Assembly (NCBI RefSeq): GCF_035609205.1
Contig: NZ_CP141184.1
Span: 2,136,501 to 2,200,500 of the forward strand
Direction of reading: 5' to 3'
DNA from: Hymenobacter sp. GOD-10R
Lineage (GTDB): Bacteria > Bacteroidota > Bacteroidia > Cytophagales > Hymenobacteraceae
DNA: 64,000 nucleotides
This document shows positions 34,047-42,071 of this stretch, one piece after another. Position numbers and translations under genes: made by a program. Position 1 is the first letter of the stretch. Every line of letters starts with the position of its first letter. Under the pieces are notes generated by a model. That model was given only the letters and a program-made list of their open reading frames with translations, made no database searches and was not told the origin of the DNA.

Positions 34047-34844
34047 ATGAAACAAAATGAACTTCCACTCCGCACCGTAGACGTGACGCGGTACGTGAAG
34101 CCTTTGCGTGAGGGTGGCTCCCTGCCCGCTATCGTAGAGGCCGACGACGATTTTCTGTACGTCATTAAGTTTCGCGGAGCAGGACAGGGAGTAAAAGCCC
34201 TCATTGCCGAGCTGATTGCCGGTGAAATAGCTCGTGCCCTTGGGCTGCGAGTGCCCGAAATCGTGTTTGCCACGCTCGATGAAGCTTTCGGTCGGACCGA
34301 GCCTGATGAGGAGATTCAAGATCTGCTCCGTGCCAGTGAGGGCTTGAACCTAGCTTTACATTACCTCTCCGGTGCTATTACCTTCGACTCGCTGGTGACT
34401 ACCGTGGAGCCAAAGCTAGCTTCACAGATCGTGTGGCTCGACTGCCTGATCATGAACGTCGACCGCACCGTGCGGAACACCAACATGTTGATGTGGCATA
34501 AGGAACTGTGGCTTATTGACCACGGCGCGGCGTTCTATTTTCACCATTCCTGGCCGAACGTGGAGGAGCAGGCCCGGCGTCCCTTTGCACAAGTAAAAGA
34601 CCACGTGCTGCTGTCACAGGCTGCCGAGCTAGAAGCCGTCGATGCTGAATACCGAGCCTTGCTTACCCCCGAGCTGATCCGCAACATTGTAGGACTCATC
34701 CCCGACGAGTGGCTCTTGGGCGACTCGCCATTTGCCACGGTAGAGGAGCACCGCCAAGCCTACATCCAATTTTTAGAGGTCCGTCTCGCCTCGTCCGAAA
34801 TCTTTGTCAAGGCCGCCGAGCATGCAAGAAAAGCACTTATTTGA
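34047..34844 (+). CDS. HipA-like kinase family protein
   Basis: A 265-residue protein with the kinase core of HipA/PI3K-like enzymes but without the usual HipB antitoxin neighbour. Seen: IVEADDDFLYVIKFRGAGQG (Lys in the ATP site), AELIAGEIARALGLRVPEIV, then the catalytic region IMNVDRTVRNTNMLMWHKEL and the metal site LWLIDHGAAFYFHHSW (DHG for DFG). ATG at 34047 (MKQNELPL) is preferred over two earlier ATGs. The gene overlaps the DUF3037 gene by 23 bases; this pair is conserved in many Bacteroidota and of unknown function. It may phosphorylate a protein partner. Confidence 0.82.
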   Translation: MKQNELPLRTVDVTRYVKPLREGGSLPAIVEADDDFLYVIKFRGAGQGVKALIAELIAGEIARALGLRVPEIVFATLDEAFGRTEPDEEIQDLLRASEGLNLALHYLSGAITFDSLVTTVEPKLASQIVWLDCLIMNVDRTVRNTNMLMWHKELWLIDHGAAFYFHHSWPNVEEQARRPFAQVKDHVLLSQAAELEAVDAEYRALLTPELIRNIVGLIPDEWLLGDSPFATVEEHRQAYIQFLEVRLASSEIFVKAAEHARKALI

Positions 34845-35205
34845 GTACGCCGTCGTGCGCGTGATGCCTAAGGTAGAGCGCGAAGAGTTCTTGAACGTCG
34901 GCGTCATCCTGTATTGTGCCGGCCGAGGGTTCCTGCAAACCCGTTACGAGCTGAACGAGTCGCGGCTACGAGCTTTTGCGGGCGAGCTAGATGTGCAAGA
35001 GCTACAGGAGCGCCTCCGTGCATTTGAACGCATTTGCGCCGGAAGACGAGAAGGTGGCGCTATTGGTCAACTAGCCATTGCTTCGCGTTTCCGCTGGCTC
35101 ACAGCAGCCCGCAGTACGGTGGTTCAAACCTCGCCCGTGCATCCTGGCTTGTGCGCCGACCCAGCCGAAACGCTCGGACGCTTATACGCACAGTTGGTAC
35201 AATAA
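34822..35205 (+). CDS. DUF3037 family protein
   Basis: A 127-residue protein starting at the ATG at 34822, inside the end of the HipA-like gene. It matches the DUF3037 pattern: FEYAVVRVMPKVEREEFLNV, GVILYCAGRGFLQTRY, a middle RLRAFERICAGR and the late FRWLTAARSTVVQTSPVHPG. Function unknown. Genomic pairing with a HipA-like kinase suggests that it is the kinase's partner, substrate or regulator (inference). Confidence 0.85.
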   Translation: MQEKHLFEYAVVRVMPKVEREEFLNVGVILYCAGRGFLQTRYELNESRLRAFAGELDVQELQERLRAFERICAGRREGGAIGQLAIASRFRWLTAARSTVVQTSPVHPGLCADPAETLGRLYAQLVQ

Positions 35206-35210
35206 GCTAG

Positions 35211-35302
35211 CCTCGTCTGTCATTCCGAGCAGCGCGAGGAATCTTAGGTCTTAACGTAGCTCGTACTCAGATTCCTCGCGCTGCTCGGAATGACAGATGA
35301 GG
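35211..35302. repeat. Hairpin repeat B of the GTCATnCyGAGC family
   Basis: The 34-base arms 35211-35244 and 35269-35302 are inverted copies with one mismatch, around a 24-base loop. The arm reads CTGTCATTCCGAGCAGCGCG... It fills the whole gap between convergent genes and can act as terminator. See the findings for the family. Confidence 0.85.
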
Positions 35303-35306
35303 TTAC

Positions 35307-35699
35307 CTAGGCTTGCCGGGATAGCCAATCATAGCCAGAAGCTACGTCGTCGAAGAGGATGACGACGGGCTTGGTCACAAATTGCATGGCTATTTCCATG
35401 GAGCGGCGTGCCGACCAGTGAGGCGGGCAAACCCAAGCGACGAAACGCATGCCGTGCTCGGCGAGTAGCATGTAGTATTGACTGCCTACCCAGCGCGCGC
35501 CCGCTTCCCAGTTGCTCGTTACTTGGCTGTTGTCGTTCAGCATTTTGTAGCACGGGTGCACCTGAAGGTAATGTAGCACTAGCTCGCCACCAGTCTGCGC
35601 CGACTGGGCATCATGGTGCCCTTTCCACTCCACGTACAGCCACTCATTGGCCGTATCATAGGAGATAGAAAGGGAAGGCGTGCTGTAAAGTGGCTTCAT
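35307..35699 (-). CDS. STAS/SpoIIAA-like small protein
   Basis: A 130-residue protein with no signal peptide, resembling the SpoIIAA-like/STAS-related group common in Bacteroidota. The pattern ISYDTANEWLYVEWKGHHDA (beta-strands) is followed by helix HYLQVHPCYKMLNDNSQV and RFVAWVCPPHWSARRSMEIAM. The function in this group is unknown; related proteins bind or dock on partner proteins. The gene is convergent with the HipA/DUF3037 pair. Confidence 0.6.
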   Translation of the reverse strand: MKPLYSTPSLSISYDTANEWLYVEWKGHHDAQSAQTGGELVLHYLQVHPCYKMLNDNSQVTSNWEAGARWVGSQYYMLLAEHGMRFVAWVCPPHWSARRSMEIAMQFVTKPVVILFDDVASGYDWLSRQA

Positions 35700-35825
35700 G
35701 CCTTAGGCAAAACGAAGAGGAGGGGAGGGTGCTAATTATGCTTGTTTAACCCTAGCAAGATACATGATGCGAGCAGCTTTATCGTGCTTTTTATATACTG
35801 TCGTGCTTTGCCGCGTAAATGGCTC

Positions 35826-36458
35826 CTAGGATTGGCTGAGCAAGCGCTGAAATGCCTCCAAAAACAGTCCGACGTGATAGCCATCAGCGAGGCCGTGGTG
35901 CACATTCACAGCCACCGACATGCGCAGCGTAGCGCCTTCCTGGTAGGTTTGGCCGACCGAAATCTTGGGGCAGCTGTCGGGGAATTGGAAGCTACGGGCG
36001 TGCGTCAGACCAGTGAAGCGCACCCACGGAATGGCCGAGAAATGAATCACATCGGGGCGGCCGGTGGTGTCGTTGAGGCGCAGCCCGAAGCTTTGCTGCA
36101 CGGCTTCTATTTCGGCGTTGGCGCCTGCTACAAAAGCAGCTAGGGTATCGTGTTGCTCAATAAACGAAAACCCAAATGTGCGGTCGGGGCGGCCGATGGT
36201 GGCTGATGCATGGATGCGGTCGTAGCAGTAGACCTGCCCGTCTTCAATACGGTAGCGAAACGCCTCGGCTTCGTTGGCAGCTTGTAAGGCTAGGTGTAGA
36301 TAATACAGGAAGAAGGAGACCCCTAGGCGCTTAGCTTCGGCATAGGCGTGGGTACAATCAACGTCGGCCACTAGGCCAAAGAACGGTTCGTCGAACTTGG
36401 AAAAGAAGGCGAAGTGTTCCCGACGGGGCCACGTCGAGAGGTCGATGAGCTGTTTCAT
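35826..36458 (-). CDS. Chloramphenicol acetyltransferase-like protein
   Basis: A 210-residue protein of the type-A CAT family, which transfers acetyl from acetyl-CoA. The catalytic motif is present near the C-terminus: VNVHHGLADGYHVGLFLEAF, with the active-site His in HHGLADG. Family hallmarks are also FSKFDEPFFGLVADVDCT and SVGQTYQEGATLRMSV. ATG at 36456-36458 is chosen over a 27-residue longer frame, as the family begins with similar residues. Whether the substrate is chloramphenicol is uncertain; chromosomal members may have other acceptors. It is divergent from the HAD gene. Confidence 0.85.
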   Translation of the reverse strand: MKQLIDLSTWPRREHFAFFSKFDEPFFGLVADVDCTHAYAEAKRLGVSFFLYYLHLALQAANEAEAFRYRIEDGQVYCYDRIHASATIGRPDRTFGFSFIEQHDTLAAFVAGANAEIEAVQQSFGLRLNDTTGRPDVIHFSAIPWVRFTGLTHARSFQFPDSCPKISVGQTYQEGATLRMSVAVNVHHGLADGYHVGLFLEAFQRLLSQS

Positions 36459-36473
36459 GGGGCGCAAGTTCGG

Positions 36474-36481
36474 TAACTTTG
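36474..36481 (+). promoter_or_regulatory. -7 box before the HAD gene
   Basis: TAACTTTG matches TAnnTTTG exactly, 84 bases before the ATG at 36565; the implied leader is about 75-80 bases. A -33 TTTG is not obvious. Confidence 0.4.
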
Positions 36482-36564
36482 CCGGTACCGCGCCACCTAG
36501 GTTCGTCTGGCTGCTTTGCCAAAGGAGACTACGCGGCAAGTGTTAAACATCCTGTTCGTTGATT

Positions 36565-37260
36565 ATGCCAACCCCTCAACTTATTGCCTTCGATGCCGAC
36601 GATACGCTGTGGCCTAACCAGCCCCACTTCGATTATGCTGAGGCGCAACTCTTCGCTCTGCTCACTCACTACGCCGATGCCGACACCCTAGGCAAGCGCT
36701 TCTACGAAGTATGGCGCTCCAACATGCACTTGTTCGGCTACGGCGCGAAGTCATTCATGCTCACCATGATTGAAACGGTTATTGAGCTTACCAACGGAAC
36801 CGTAACGGGTACCGAAATCCAGCAGATCCTCGACCACGGCAAGCGTCTGCTCGACTTTCCTATTGAACTGCTGCCTCACGTGGAAGAGGTGTTGGAGGAA
36901 CTACGGCACCGCGGCATACCGCTTATGCTGCTCACTAAGGGCGACCTGTTCGACCAGGAAAGCAAGCTAGCCCGCTCCGGCCTCGGCGACTACTTCGACC
37001 ACGTCGAAATCGTGAGCGAAAAGAACGAGGCCACGTACCGCCGCATCCTGACGCGTTACGGCGTGCAGCCCCAAGATTTCGCCATGGTCGGCAACTCGTT
37101 GAAGTCGGATGTGCTGCCCGTTGCTAAGCTAGGTGGACTGGCTATCCACGTGCCGTATCACGCCACTTGGGTTCACGAACAAGTACCAGCCGACCAGCTA
37201 GCGGGCATCCCGTTTCAGCATGCCGAATCGTTGAAAGAAGCACTGGCATATTTGATCTAA
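36565..37260 (+). CDS. HAD-superfamily hydrolase
   Basis: A 231-residue HAD phosphatase-like protein. Motif I is FDADDTLW with the nucleophile and acid aspartates, motif II is in PLMLLTKGD, and motif III/IV lies in VSEKNEATYRRI and MVGNSLKSDVLPVAKLGG. The cap helices (residues about 20-85) place it in the HAD-IA type. The first ATG (36565) is preferred over a TTG two codons before. Substrate unknown. Confidence 0.9.
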   Translation: MPTPQLIAFDADDTLWPNQPHFDYAEAQLFALLTHYADADTLGKRFYEVWRSNMHLFGYGAKSFMLTMIETVIELTNGTVTGTEIQQILDHGKRLLDFPIELLPHVEEVLEELRHRGIPLMLLTKGDLFDQESKLARSGLGDYFDHVEIVSEKNEATYRRILTRYGVQPQDFAMVGNSLKSDVLPVAKLGGLAIHVPYHATWVHEQVPADQLAGIPFQHAESLKEALAYLI

Positions 37261-37402
37261 AGGCGCCTCTGCGGAGCCAAATGGTAAGGTTGAGCTAGGT
37301 AGCTTTTCTGCCTCTGGGCAAGCTCAACGGCCCCGCGCAGATGCTAGATCTTTCCATTCGGGTGTGCGTATCAGGTTGGAAATTAACTTGAAACCCCTCC
37401 CG

Positions 37403-38497
37403 ATGAACGATAATCCTAAACTAGAGCTACCCTTCTACGCCAAGGCTCCGCTAGTGATGCTGGGCCTGGCGTTGCTGGTGCTCACGATCTACCTGGCCGG
37501 TGACATTCTGTTCCCCATTTTCTTCTCGATCATCTTCGCTATTCTGCTGCTGCCAGTAGAGCAGTGGCTGCTGCGACATCGAGTACCCGAATTGTTGGCT
37601 ATTACCCTGACGGTGTTGCTTGGGGTGGCGACACTGCTAGGGGTCATGTACTTTATTTATTTACAAGCCGGCGAGCTAGCTACGCAGTTGCCGCTTTTCA
37701 AAACCAAACTGCTACAAGCTCAACAGCAGCTCGTCGCTTGGCTCGATGCACGCTTTGGCATCACCAACCAGCGTTTGCTCGGTTGGTTGCAGCAAGCCAC
37801 CAGCCGCGCCACCGCCTTAGCTGGTCAGGCACTCTCGACAGTGTCGGGGTTGCTGGTGGTGGTTACGCTGGTGCCGGTGTACATCTTTTTGCTGCTGCTG
37901 TACCGCGAACGGCTGGTCAATTTTCTCATTCAGGTATTTTCAGGCCAGCGGCATGATCCCGAGGTGGAAGAAGTGCTGCACGAGAGCAAAGGCACCATCC
38001 AAAGCTACATGACGGGCCTGCTAATTGAAGGCGCCATTGTTGCGGTGCTCAACGTGATTGGGCTGCTGATCCTAGGTATTCCGTATGCTTTGCTGCTAGG
38101 CGTGCTAGGGGCCTTACTGAATTTTATTCCCTACGTTGGGGGTATAGTTGCCATTCTGCTGCCGGTGCTCATGGCCTTTGTCACCAAGCCTGGCTATCTC
38201 TACCCGGTAGGGGTGGTGGGCGTGTACATGGTCATTCAGTTTATTGATAATAACCTGCTGGTACCCCGCATTGTGGCGGGTAAAGTGCAGGTGAATGCCT
38301 TGGCGGCCGTCGTCGGGGTGTTGGTTGGCAACTCCATTGGCGGCATTCCGGGCATGTTTCTGGCGCTGCCAGGCATGGCCATCCTCAAGATTATCTTCGA
38401 CCGAATTGAGGCGCTGAAACCCTGGGGCCTGCTGCTCGGCGACGACGACCGCCCACGCAAGGTGAAAGACAACAACAGCGAAAAGGTGCTGACCTAG
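37403..38497 (+). CDS. AI-2E family transporter (PerM-like permease)
   Basis: A 364-residue membrane protein with about eight hydrophobic segments, as in the PerM/AI-2E exporter family. Signature elements: LLLYRERLVNFLIQVFSG, IQSYMTGLLIEGAIVAVLNVIG, LLGVLGALLNFIPYVGG and FIDNNLLVPRIVAGKVQVNA. Transport of autoinducer-2 is a family label only; the substrate is not predictable. ATG at 37403 starts the first membrane helix; the longer frame from 37364 looks spurious. Confidence 0.9.
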   Translation: MNDNPKLELPFYAKAPLVMLGLALLVLTIYLAGDILFPIFFSIIFAILLLPVEQWLLRHRVPELLAITLTVLLGVATLLGVMYFIYLQAGELATQLPLFKTKLLQAQQQLVAWLDARFGITNQRLLGWLQQATSRATALAGQALSTVSGLLVVVTLVPVYIFLLLLYRERLVNFLIQVFSGQRHDPEVEEVLHESKGTIQSYMTGLLIEGAIVAVLNVIGLLILGIPYALLLGVLGALLNFIPYVGGIVAILLPVLMAFVTKPGYLYPVGVVGVYMVIQFIDNNLLVPRIVAGKVQVNALAAVVGVLVGNSIGGIPGMFLALPGMAILKIIFDRIEALKPWGLLLGDDDRPRKVKDNNSEKVLT

Positions 38498-38537
38498 CTC
38501 TGGTCAGTAGCTAACAACAGCTACCTTTCGTATATAT

Positions 38538-38635
38538 AAGAACGTCATGCTGAGCTGGTCGAAGCATCTCTACTGCAGTAGTAATCATTTACTTTGGCGG
38601 TAGAGATGCTTCGACCAGCTCAGCATGACGTTCTT
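38538..38635. repeat. Hairpin repeat C of the GTCATnCyGAGC family
   Basis: Arms of 35 bases (38538-38572 and 38601-38635) are perfectly complementary around a 28-base interior. The arm reads AAGAACGTCATGCTGAGCTG... It lies between convergent genes and ends with a run of Ts on the plus strand. Confidence 0.9.
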
Positions 38636-38683
38636 TTTGCTCTCTCTATCCAGACACCTAGGTCTGGAGCAAGCGTTAGCGGA

Positions 38684-40066
38684 TTATTTGCTCTTATCCT
38701 TATACGTGCGCTTCAGCCACGACTCCGGCACAGGCACAATGCAGATATTCATCGACTTATTATCAGCTGACAGCATCGCCGACTGAATCTGGATACGGGT
38801 GCCGTCGGGGCTGAACGTGGGGTGGGGGTGGTCGGCGGCGGTTTCCTTGTGGCCGGTCGTTAGCATGAGCATCTCGTGCGTGTGCCGGTCGATGAGGTAG
38901 AGGCTGCGCGAAAAGTCGTCGCCGACAGCAAAGCGGCCGTCGGCCGAGCCGCTCACGTGCCACAAGCCACTGCCGCTGGGCGTTTGGCCGGCAATAGTCA
39001 TCTCACGGGTGCGCAGGTTCACAATACCTAGGCCCGTGGGCTTCTCACGGGTACCCGACTCGCCCCAACCAGCTTCCTGGCCGGGGTTGCGCGGGTCGCT
39101 GGCTTGGGTGCTGGCGGTAACGGCGTCTTTGTTGAAGTTGATTTTGCGGTGACCCATGAGGGCAAAGGCCACTTCATCGCGCGTAATCACGGCCTCGTGC
39201 GTTACCCATTCGTAGTCGGCTTCGGGGTAAAGCGGCCGCAGCCCCGAGCCATCGGCTAGCACCGTCCAGGTCCGTTGGGGCGATTTGCCGCCAGTTTCCC
39301 AGCAAAACACAATCTCGCCCGGCACCCACGGATTCGTCTGCACGTGCCCGATCTGGAATGGCACCGACACGACGTGCTTGAAGGCACCGGTTTTTAGGTT
39401 CATGCTGGCTAGCCCAGCCGGCCCGGCGCCCATATTTCGGGGGCCGAAGTTGGTTTCAACCTTTGTGTTGGCCGCTAGGTGCTTGGCTGCTTCCGCTTTA
39501 CCTACCCGAAAATAGACCACGTCCTCGTTGGCATCCAGGGCCATGTCGCCGCCGGCGCCCATCTCGGGTGGCGTGGTGCCACACACTCGTTGGTACACGC
39601 TGGGGGCTTGCATCTTGCCGGCTTTGCTATCGGCAAACACCTTGGCTAGGTCCACCTCCACAATCTGCACACTCGTCGCAGGGTTGTCTTTGGTGGTGCC
39701 GGCGGGGTTGCGCATGAAGTACAGCTTCATCGACTTGCGGCCGATGTTGAGCATGCCCGTGTAGCCACCTTCTGTTACCTGCACCATCTCGCCGGTTTTC
39801 TCATTCACGGCCATGGCTTCGCCTGGCACCCGCCCCGAGCGGAAGATGAGCCATTGCCCATCGGACGTCCACTGGTTGTGAGTCTGATAAATCTTGGAGT
39901 CGCCTTGGGGCGTGCTAGTCAGGAAGGTGAGCATGGTGCCAGTCACGGGGTCCTTCACCACCTTGCGTTCGGAGGGGAAGCGTTTGCCGATTTGGGCGGA
40001 AGCCGGAGCGACGAGCAGGCAGGCAGCGCTTAGCGCCGCAAAGAACAAGGTAGGTTTGCTTTTCAT
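38684..40066 (-). CDS. Oligogalacturonate lyase-like protein (PL22)
   Basis: A 460-residue exported protein (signal peptide LFFAALSAACLLVAPASA) with the fold and motifs of oligogalacturonate lyase, a seven-bladed propeller that cleaves pectin dimers or oligomers by beta-elimination with a Mn-type metal. The metal/catalytic histidines appear in IYQTHNQWTSDGQWLIFRS, FQIGHVQTNPWVPGE, YEWVTHEAVIT and DHPHPTFSPDG. ATG at 40064-40066 is the start with the signal peptide. It shares its strand with the DUF1080 gene upstream, with a gap of 175 bases; both probably act on plant or microbial glycans. Confidence 0.85.
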   Translation of the reverse strand: MKSKPTLFFAALSAACLLVAPASAQIGKRFPSERKVVKDPVTGTMLTFLTSTPQGDSKIYQTHNQWTSDGQWLIFRSGRVPGEAMAVNEKTGEMVQVTEGGYTGMLNIGRKSMKLYFMRNPAGTTKDNPATSVQIVEVDLAKVFADSKAGKMQAPSVYQRVCGTTPPEMGAGGDMALDANEDVVYFRVGKAEAAKHLAANTKVETNFGPRNMGAGPAGLASMNLKTGAFKHVVSVPFQIGHVQTNPWVPGEIVFCWETGGKSPQRTWTVLADGSGLRPLYPEADYEWVTHEAVITRDEVAFALMGHRKINFNKDAVTASTQASDPRNPGQEAGWGESGTREKPTGLGIVNLRTREMTIAGQTPSGSGLWHVSGSADGRFAVGDDFSRSLYLIDRHTHEMLMLTTGHKETAADHPHPTFSPDGTRIQIQSAMLSADNKSMNICIVPVPESWLKRTYKDKSK

Positions 40067-40241
40067 GGTGGGTTGGGTGAGGGCTAGCGTCAACGAGGAA
40101 GCTCGCAAGTAGGTGCTTGCGAATCAGTCCTCTAAAGACGCTGCCCTACGCTACCACTCCATCCTGCACCCTCCTGTTACTTTCCTACCTAGCTCGTGCT
40201 TCGCTGTAGCTTGGTTCTGATCGGGCGTAATGGCCCGACGT

Positions 40242-41138
40242 CTACTTAAAGTAACGAGTATACTCGGCCGGCATAGCATCCAGCGGCTTGATCATGATGT
40301 CTTTGTAAAAGACTTCGGCCGCTTCGCTTTGCAGTTGGATTTTCCCGTGCGTCAGAGGCTGACGTTGCCCGTTGACTACAAACCCGGAGTTATTCACGGC
40401 TAGCACCATGTGGCCGTTTACCAAGTGTATGCTCTGGCCGTTGACGCTGATCAACTCCAGCTCACTCCATTGGCCGTTAGGCGATTCGTAGTTGGCTGCG
40501 GCTTGGCAAAAGCCCGGGCCGCCCCTGCCCATTCTCAGCGGAGCTGCTGTTGGGTTATACTTCAGCGTGTCTTTCGTGGAGTTGTAGGCCGCGTTTATAT
40601 CCGCCGTCGAGTTGGCGATGCACCAGAAGTCACCCATGGCATTGCCTTTCTCGTGTTCCGATACCTGAAACTCCTGAGCTAGCATCCAGCTGTGCCAGTA
40701 GTCGACGCCGCATTCGCCTTGGCTGTTGTAGAGCACGCCACTGTCGCGGGGCTCGTCTAGGCGTGGTATCCACTTCTTCGTGCCCCACTTCACTTTCAGC
40801 TTCAGGTGGTAGTTTTTGAAATCCTGCTTGGTGAAGACGCAGCCGTATATCTCGCCGCTGATGCGCAGCACTGGTTTGCCTTCTTGCATCACCACGGTAA
40901 ATACTTGCGCCTCGTTCTTATCGTAGCCAATGGGCGGAATTGGTTTGCCTTGGGCGTCGGTGGGCGTCTGGCCTTTGTAGCCTAGCTGGTGGCGGTAGCT
41001 TTCAAAGGTTCGCCACTTGCTCAGGTTTTTGTCGAGCAGTGGCTGCCAAGCAGCAGGAGCTTTGGGAGAGGGACCCTTGAAGGAAATAGCGGGGAACAAC
41101 AGCGTAGCGCCGAGCAACAGGGTAGTCCATCTTTTCAT
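40242..41138 (-). CDS. DUF1080 (3-keto-disaccharide hydrolase-like) protein
   Basis: A 298-residue exported protein (signal: WTTLLLGATLLFPAISFKG) with the concanavalin-like DUF1080 fold, linked to cleavage of 3-keto-glycosides. Seen: WQPLLDKNLSKWRTFESYRH, GEIYGCVFTKQDFKNYHLKL, RDSGVLYNSQG, SWMLAQEFQVSEHEKGNAMGD and GQWSELELISVNGQSIHLVNG. It lies upstream of the oligogalacturonate lyase-like gene. Confidence 0.9.
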   Translation of the reverse strand: MKRWTTLLLGATLLFPAISFKGPSPKAPAAWQPLLDKNLSKWRTFESYRHQLGYKGQTPTDAQGKPIPPIGYDKNEAQVFTVVMQEGKPVLRISGEIYGCVFTKQDFKNYHLKLKVKWGTKKWIPRLDEPRDSGVLYNSQGECGVDYWHSWMLAQEFQVSEHEKGNAMGDFWCIANSTADINAAYNSTKDTLKYNPTAAPLRMGRGGPGFCQAAANYESPNGQWSELELISVNGQSIHLVNGHMVLAVNNSGFVVNGQRQPLTHGKIQLQSEAAEVFYKDIMIKPLDAMPAEYTRYFK

Positions 41139-41295
41139 AGCTGGAAGGGTGGTTGGGTTAGGTAGAAACCAAATCTAGTCATTTCAAATTGTTAGCTAAA
41201 CAGTTGAGAAATTAGCATTCTGGATAACCTTCACCAGTCGGCCTAGTATGAAGTAAGTAAAGCTCTCCCTTTACTCACCTCCCCACCACTACCTA

Positions 41296-41796
41296 ATGGC
41301 TACTTCCAACCAACCCGACGACCAAAACCAAACGCCTGATCCCGCCCAACTTGGCGGCGACCAAGGCCCCGTAACGCGCTCAGAAGATGATCCGCGTGAT
41401 ATGTCCACCATCATGGCTGATGCCGATGCAGACCGTAGCAAAGCCCCTGGCGCGGCCTTCGGCAACAGCAACCCGCAACCCGGCCAAGGCTCCGAGTTCG
41501 ACCAGCAGCGCCGGCAAGGTGCCGCAGGAACCGGCAATAACTCCGACGATGCTGTAGGGCAGGGCGAAGGTATGGGCCGGGCCGGCTACAACGGCGACGA
41601 AGACCGCAGCTACGACCAAAGTGGCCACCGCGGCGGCCTAGGTAGCAGCGGCGGCCGCGAAGACCTCACCGAGCGCAACGTCGATACCGAGCAAAATCCC
41701 TACACCGGTGGCTACGGCGGCAACGACCACAGCCAACCCGACAAAGCCGAAACCCAAAACCTAGGTCTCAACAGCAAAACTCCAACAGAAGAGTAG
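41296..41796 (+). CDS. Hydrophilic, probably disordered protein
   Basis: A 166-residue protein almost free of hydrophobic residues, rich in Gly, Asp, Asn, Gln, Glu and Ser (for example PQPGQGSEFDQQRRQGAAG). There is no signal peptide or recognised domain. The composition is that of intrinsically disordered, often stress- or desiccation-linked proteins; this is inference. It is divergent from the DUF1080 gene and ends before a hairpin repeat. Confidence 0.6.
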   Translation: MATSNQPDDQNQTPDPAQLGGDQGPVTRSEDDPRDMSTIMADADADRSKAPGAAFGNSNPQPGQGSEFDQQRRQGAAGTGNNSDDAVGQGEGMGRAGYNGDEDRSYDQSGHRGGLGSSGGREDLTERNVDTEQNPYTGGYGGNDHSQPDKAETQNLGLNSKTPTEE

Positions 41797-41825
41797 GCTT
41801 TTGCCTCCTCTAGCTTCCCTGTACT

Positions 41826-41933
41826 AGGCCGTCATGCTGAGCTTGCCGAAGCATCTCGCGTGCAATGGTAAACCCTAGTGATTGGAGTTACTATTGCACG
41901 CGAGATGCTTCAGCAAGCTCAGCATGACGGCCT
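41826..41933. repeat. Hairpin repeat D of the GTCATnCyGAGC family
   Basis: Arms of 41 bases (41826-41866 and 41893-41933) are inverted copies with one mismatch (G versus A). The arm reads AGGCCGTCATGCTGAGCTTG... Pairing can extend inward over a few more bases. It is followed at 41964 by a separate palindrome. Confidence 0.9.
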
Positions 41934-41963
41934 TATTTTAAGATAATACTCAAAAAAATTTCC

Positions 41964-42025
41964 TGCAAGCTCAAACAAAGAAGGTCCTGCTTAATTAAGC
42001 AGGACCTTCTTTGTTTGAGCTTGCA
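41964..42025. repeat. Perfect 62-bp palindrome
   Basis: The arms 41964-41994 and 41995-42025 are exact reverse complements with no spacer; the centre is TTAATTAA. The left arm begins TGCAAGCTCAAACAAAGAAG. As RNA it forms a hairpin with AAAGAAGG...CCTTCTTT near the middle, so it can be a bidirectional terminator for convergent genes. Confidence 0.9.
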
Positions 42026-42071
42026 CCATAGCTGTCAAAAGCAGCCCTCGCTAGTTAAAAGAGTCTAACGT

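Noticed and set aside
33905..34319. Minus-strand frames opposite the HipA-like gene
   Set aside because: They mirror the coding sequence of a well-supported gene; no independent evidence.
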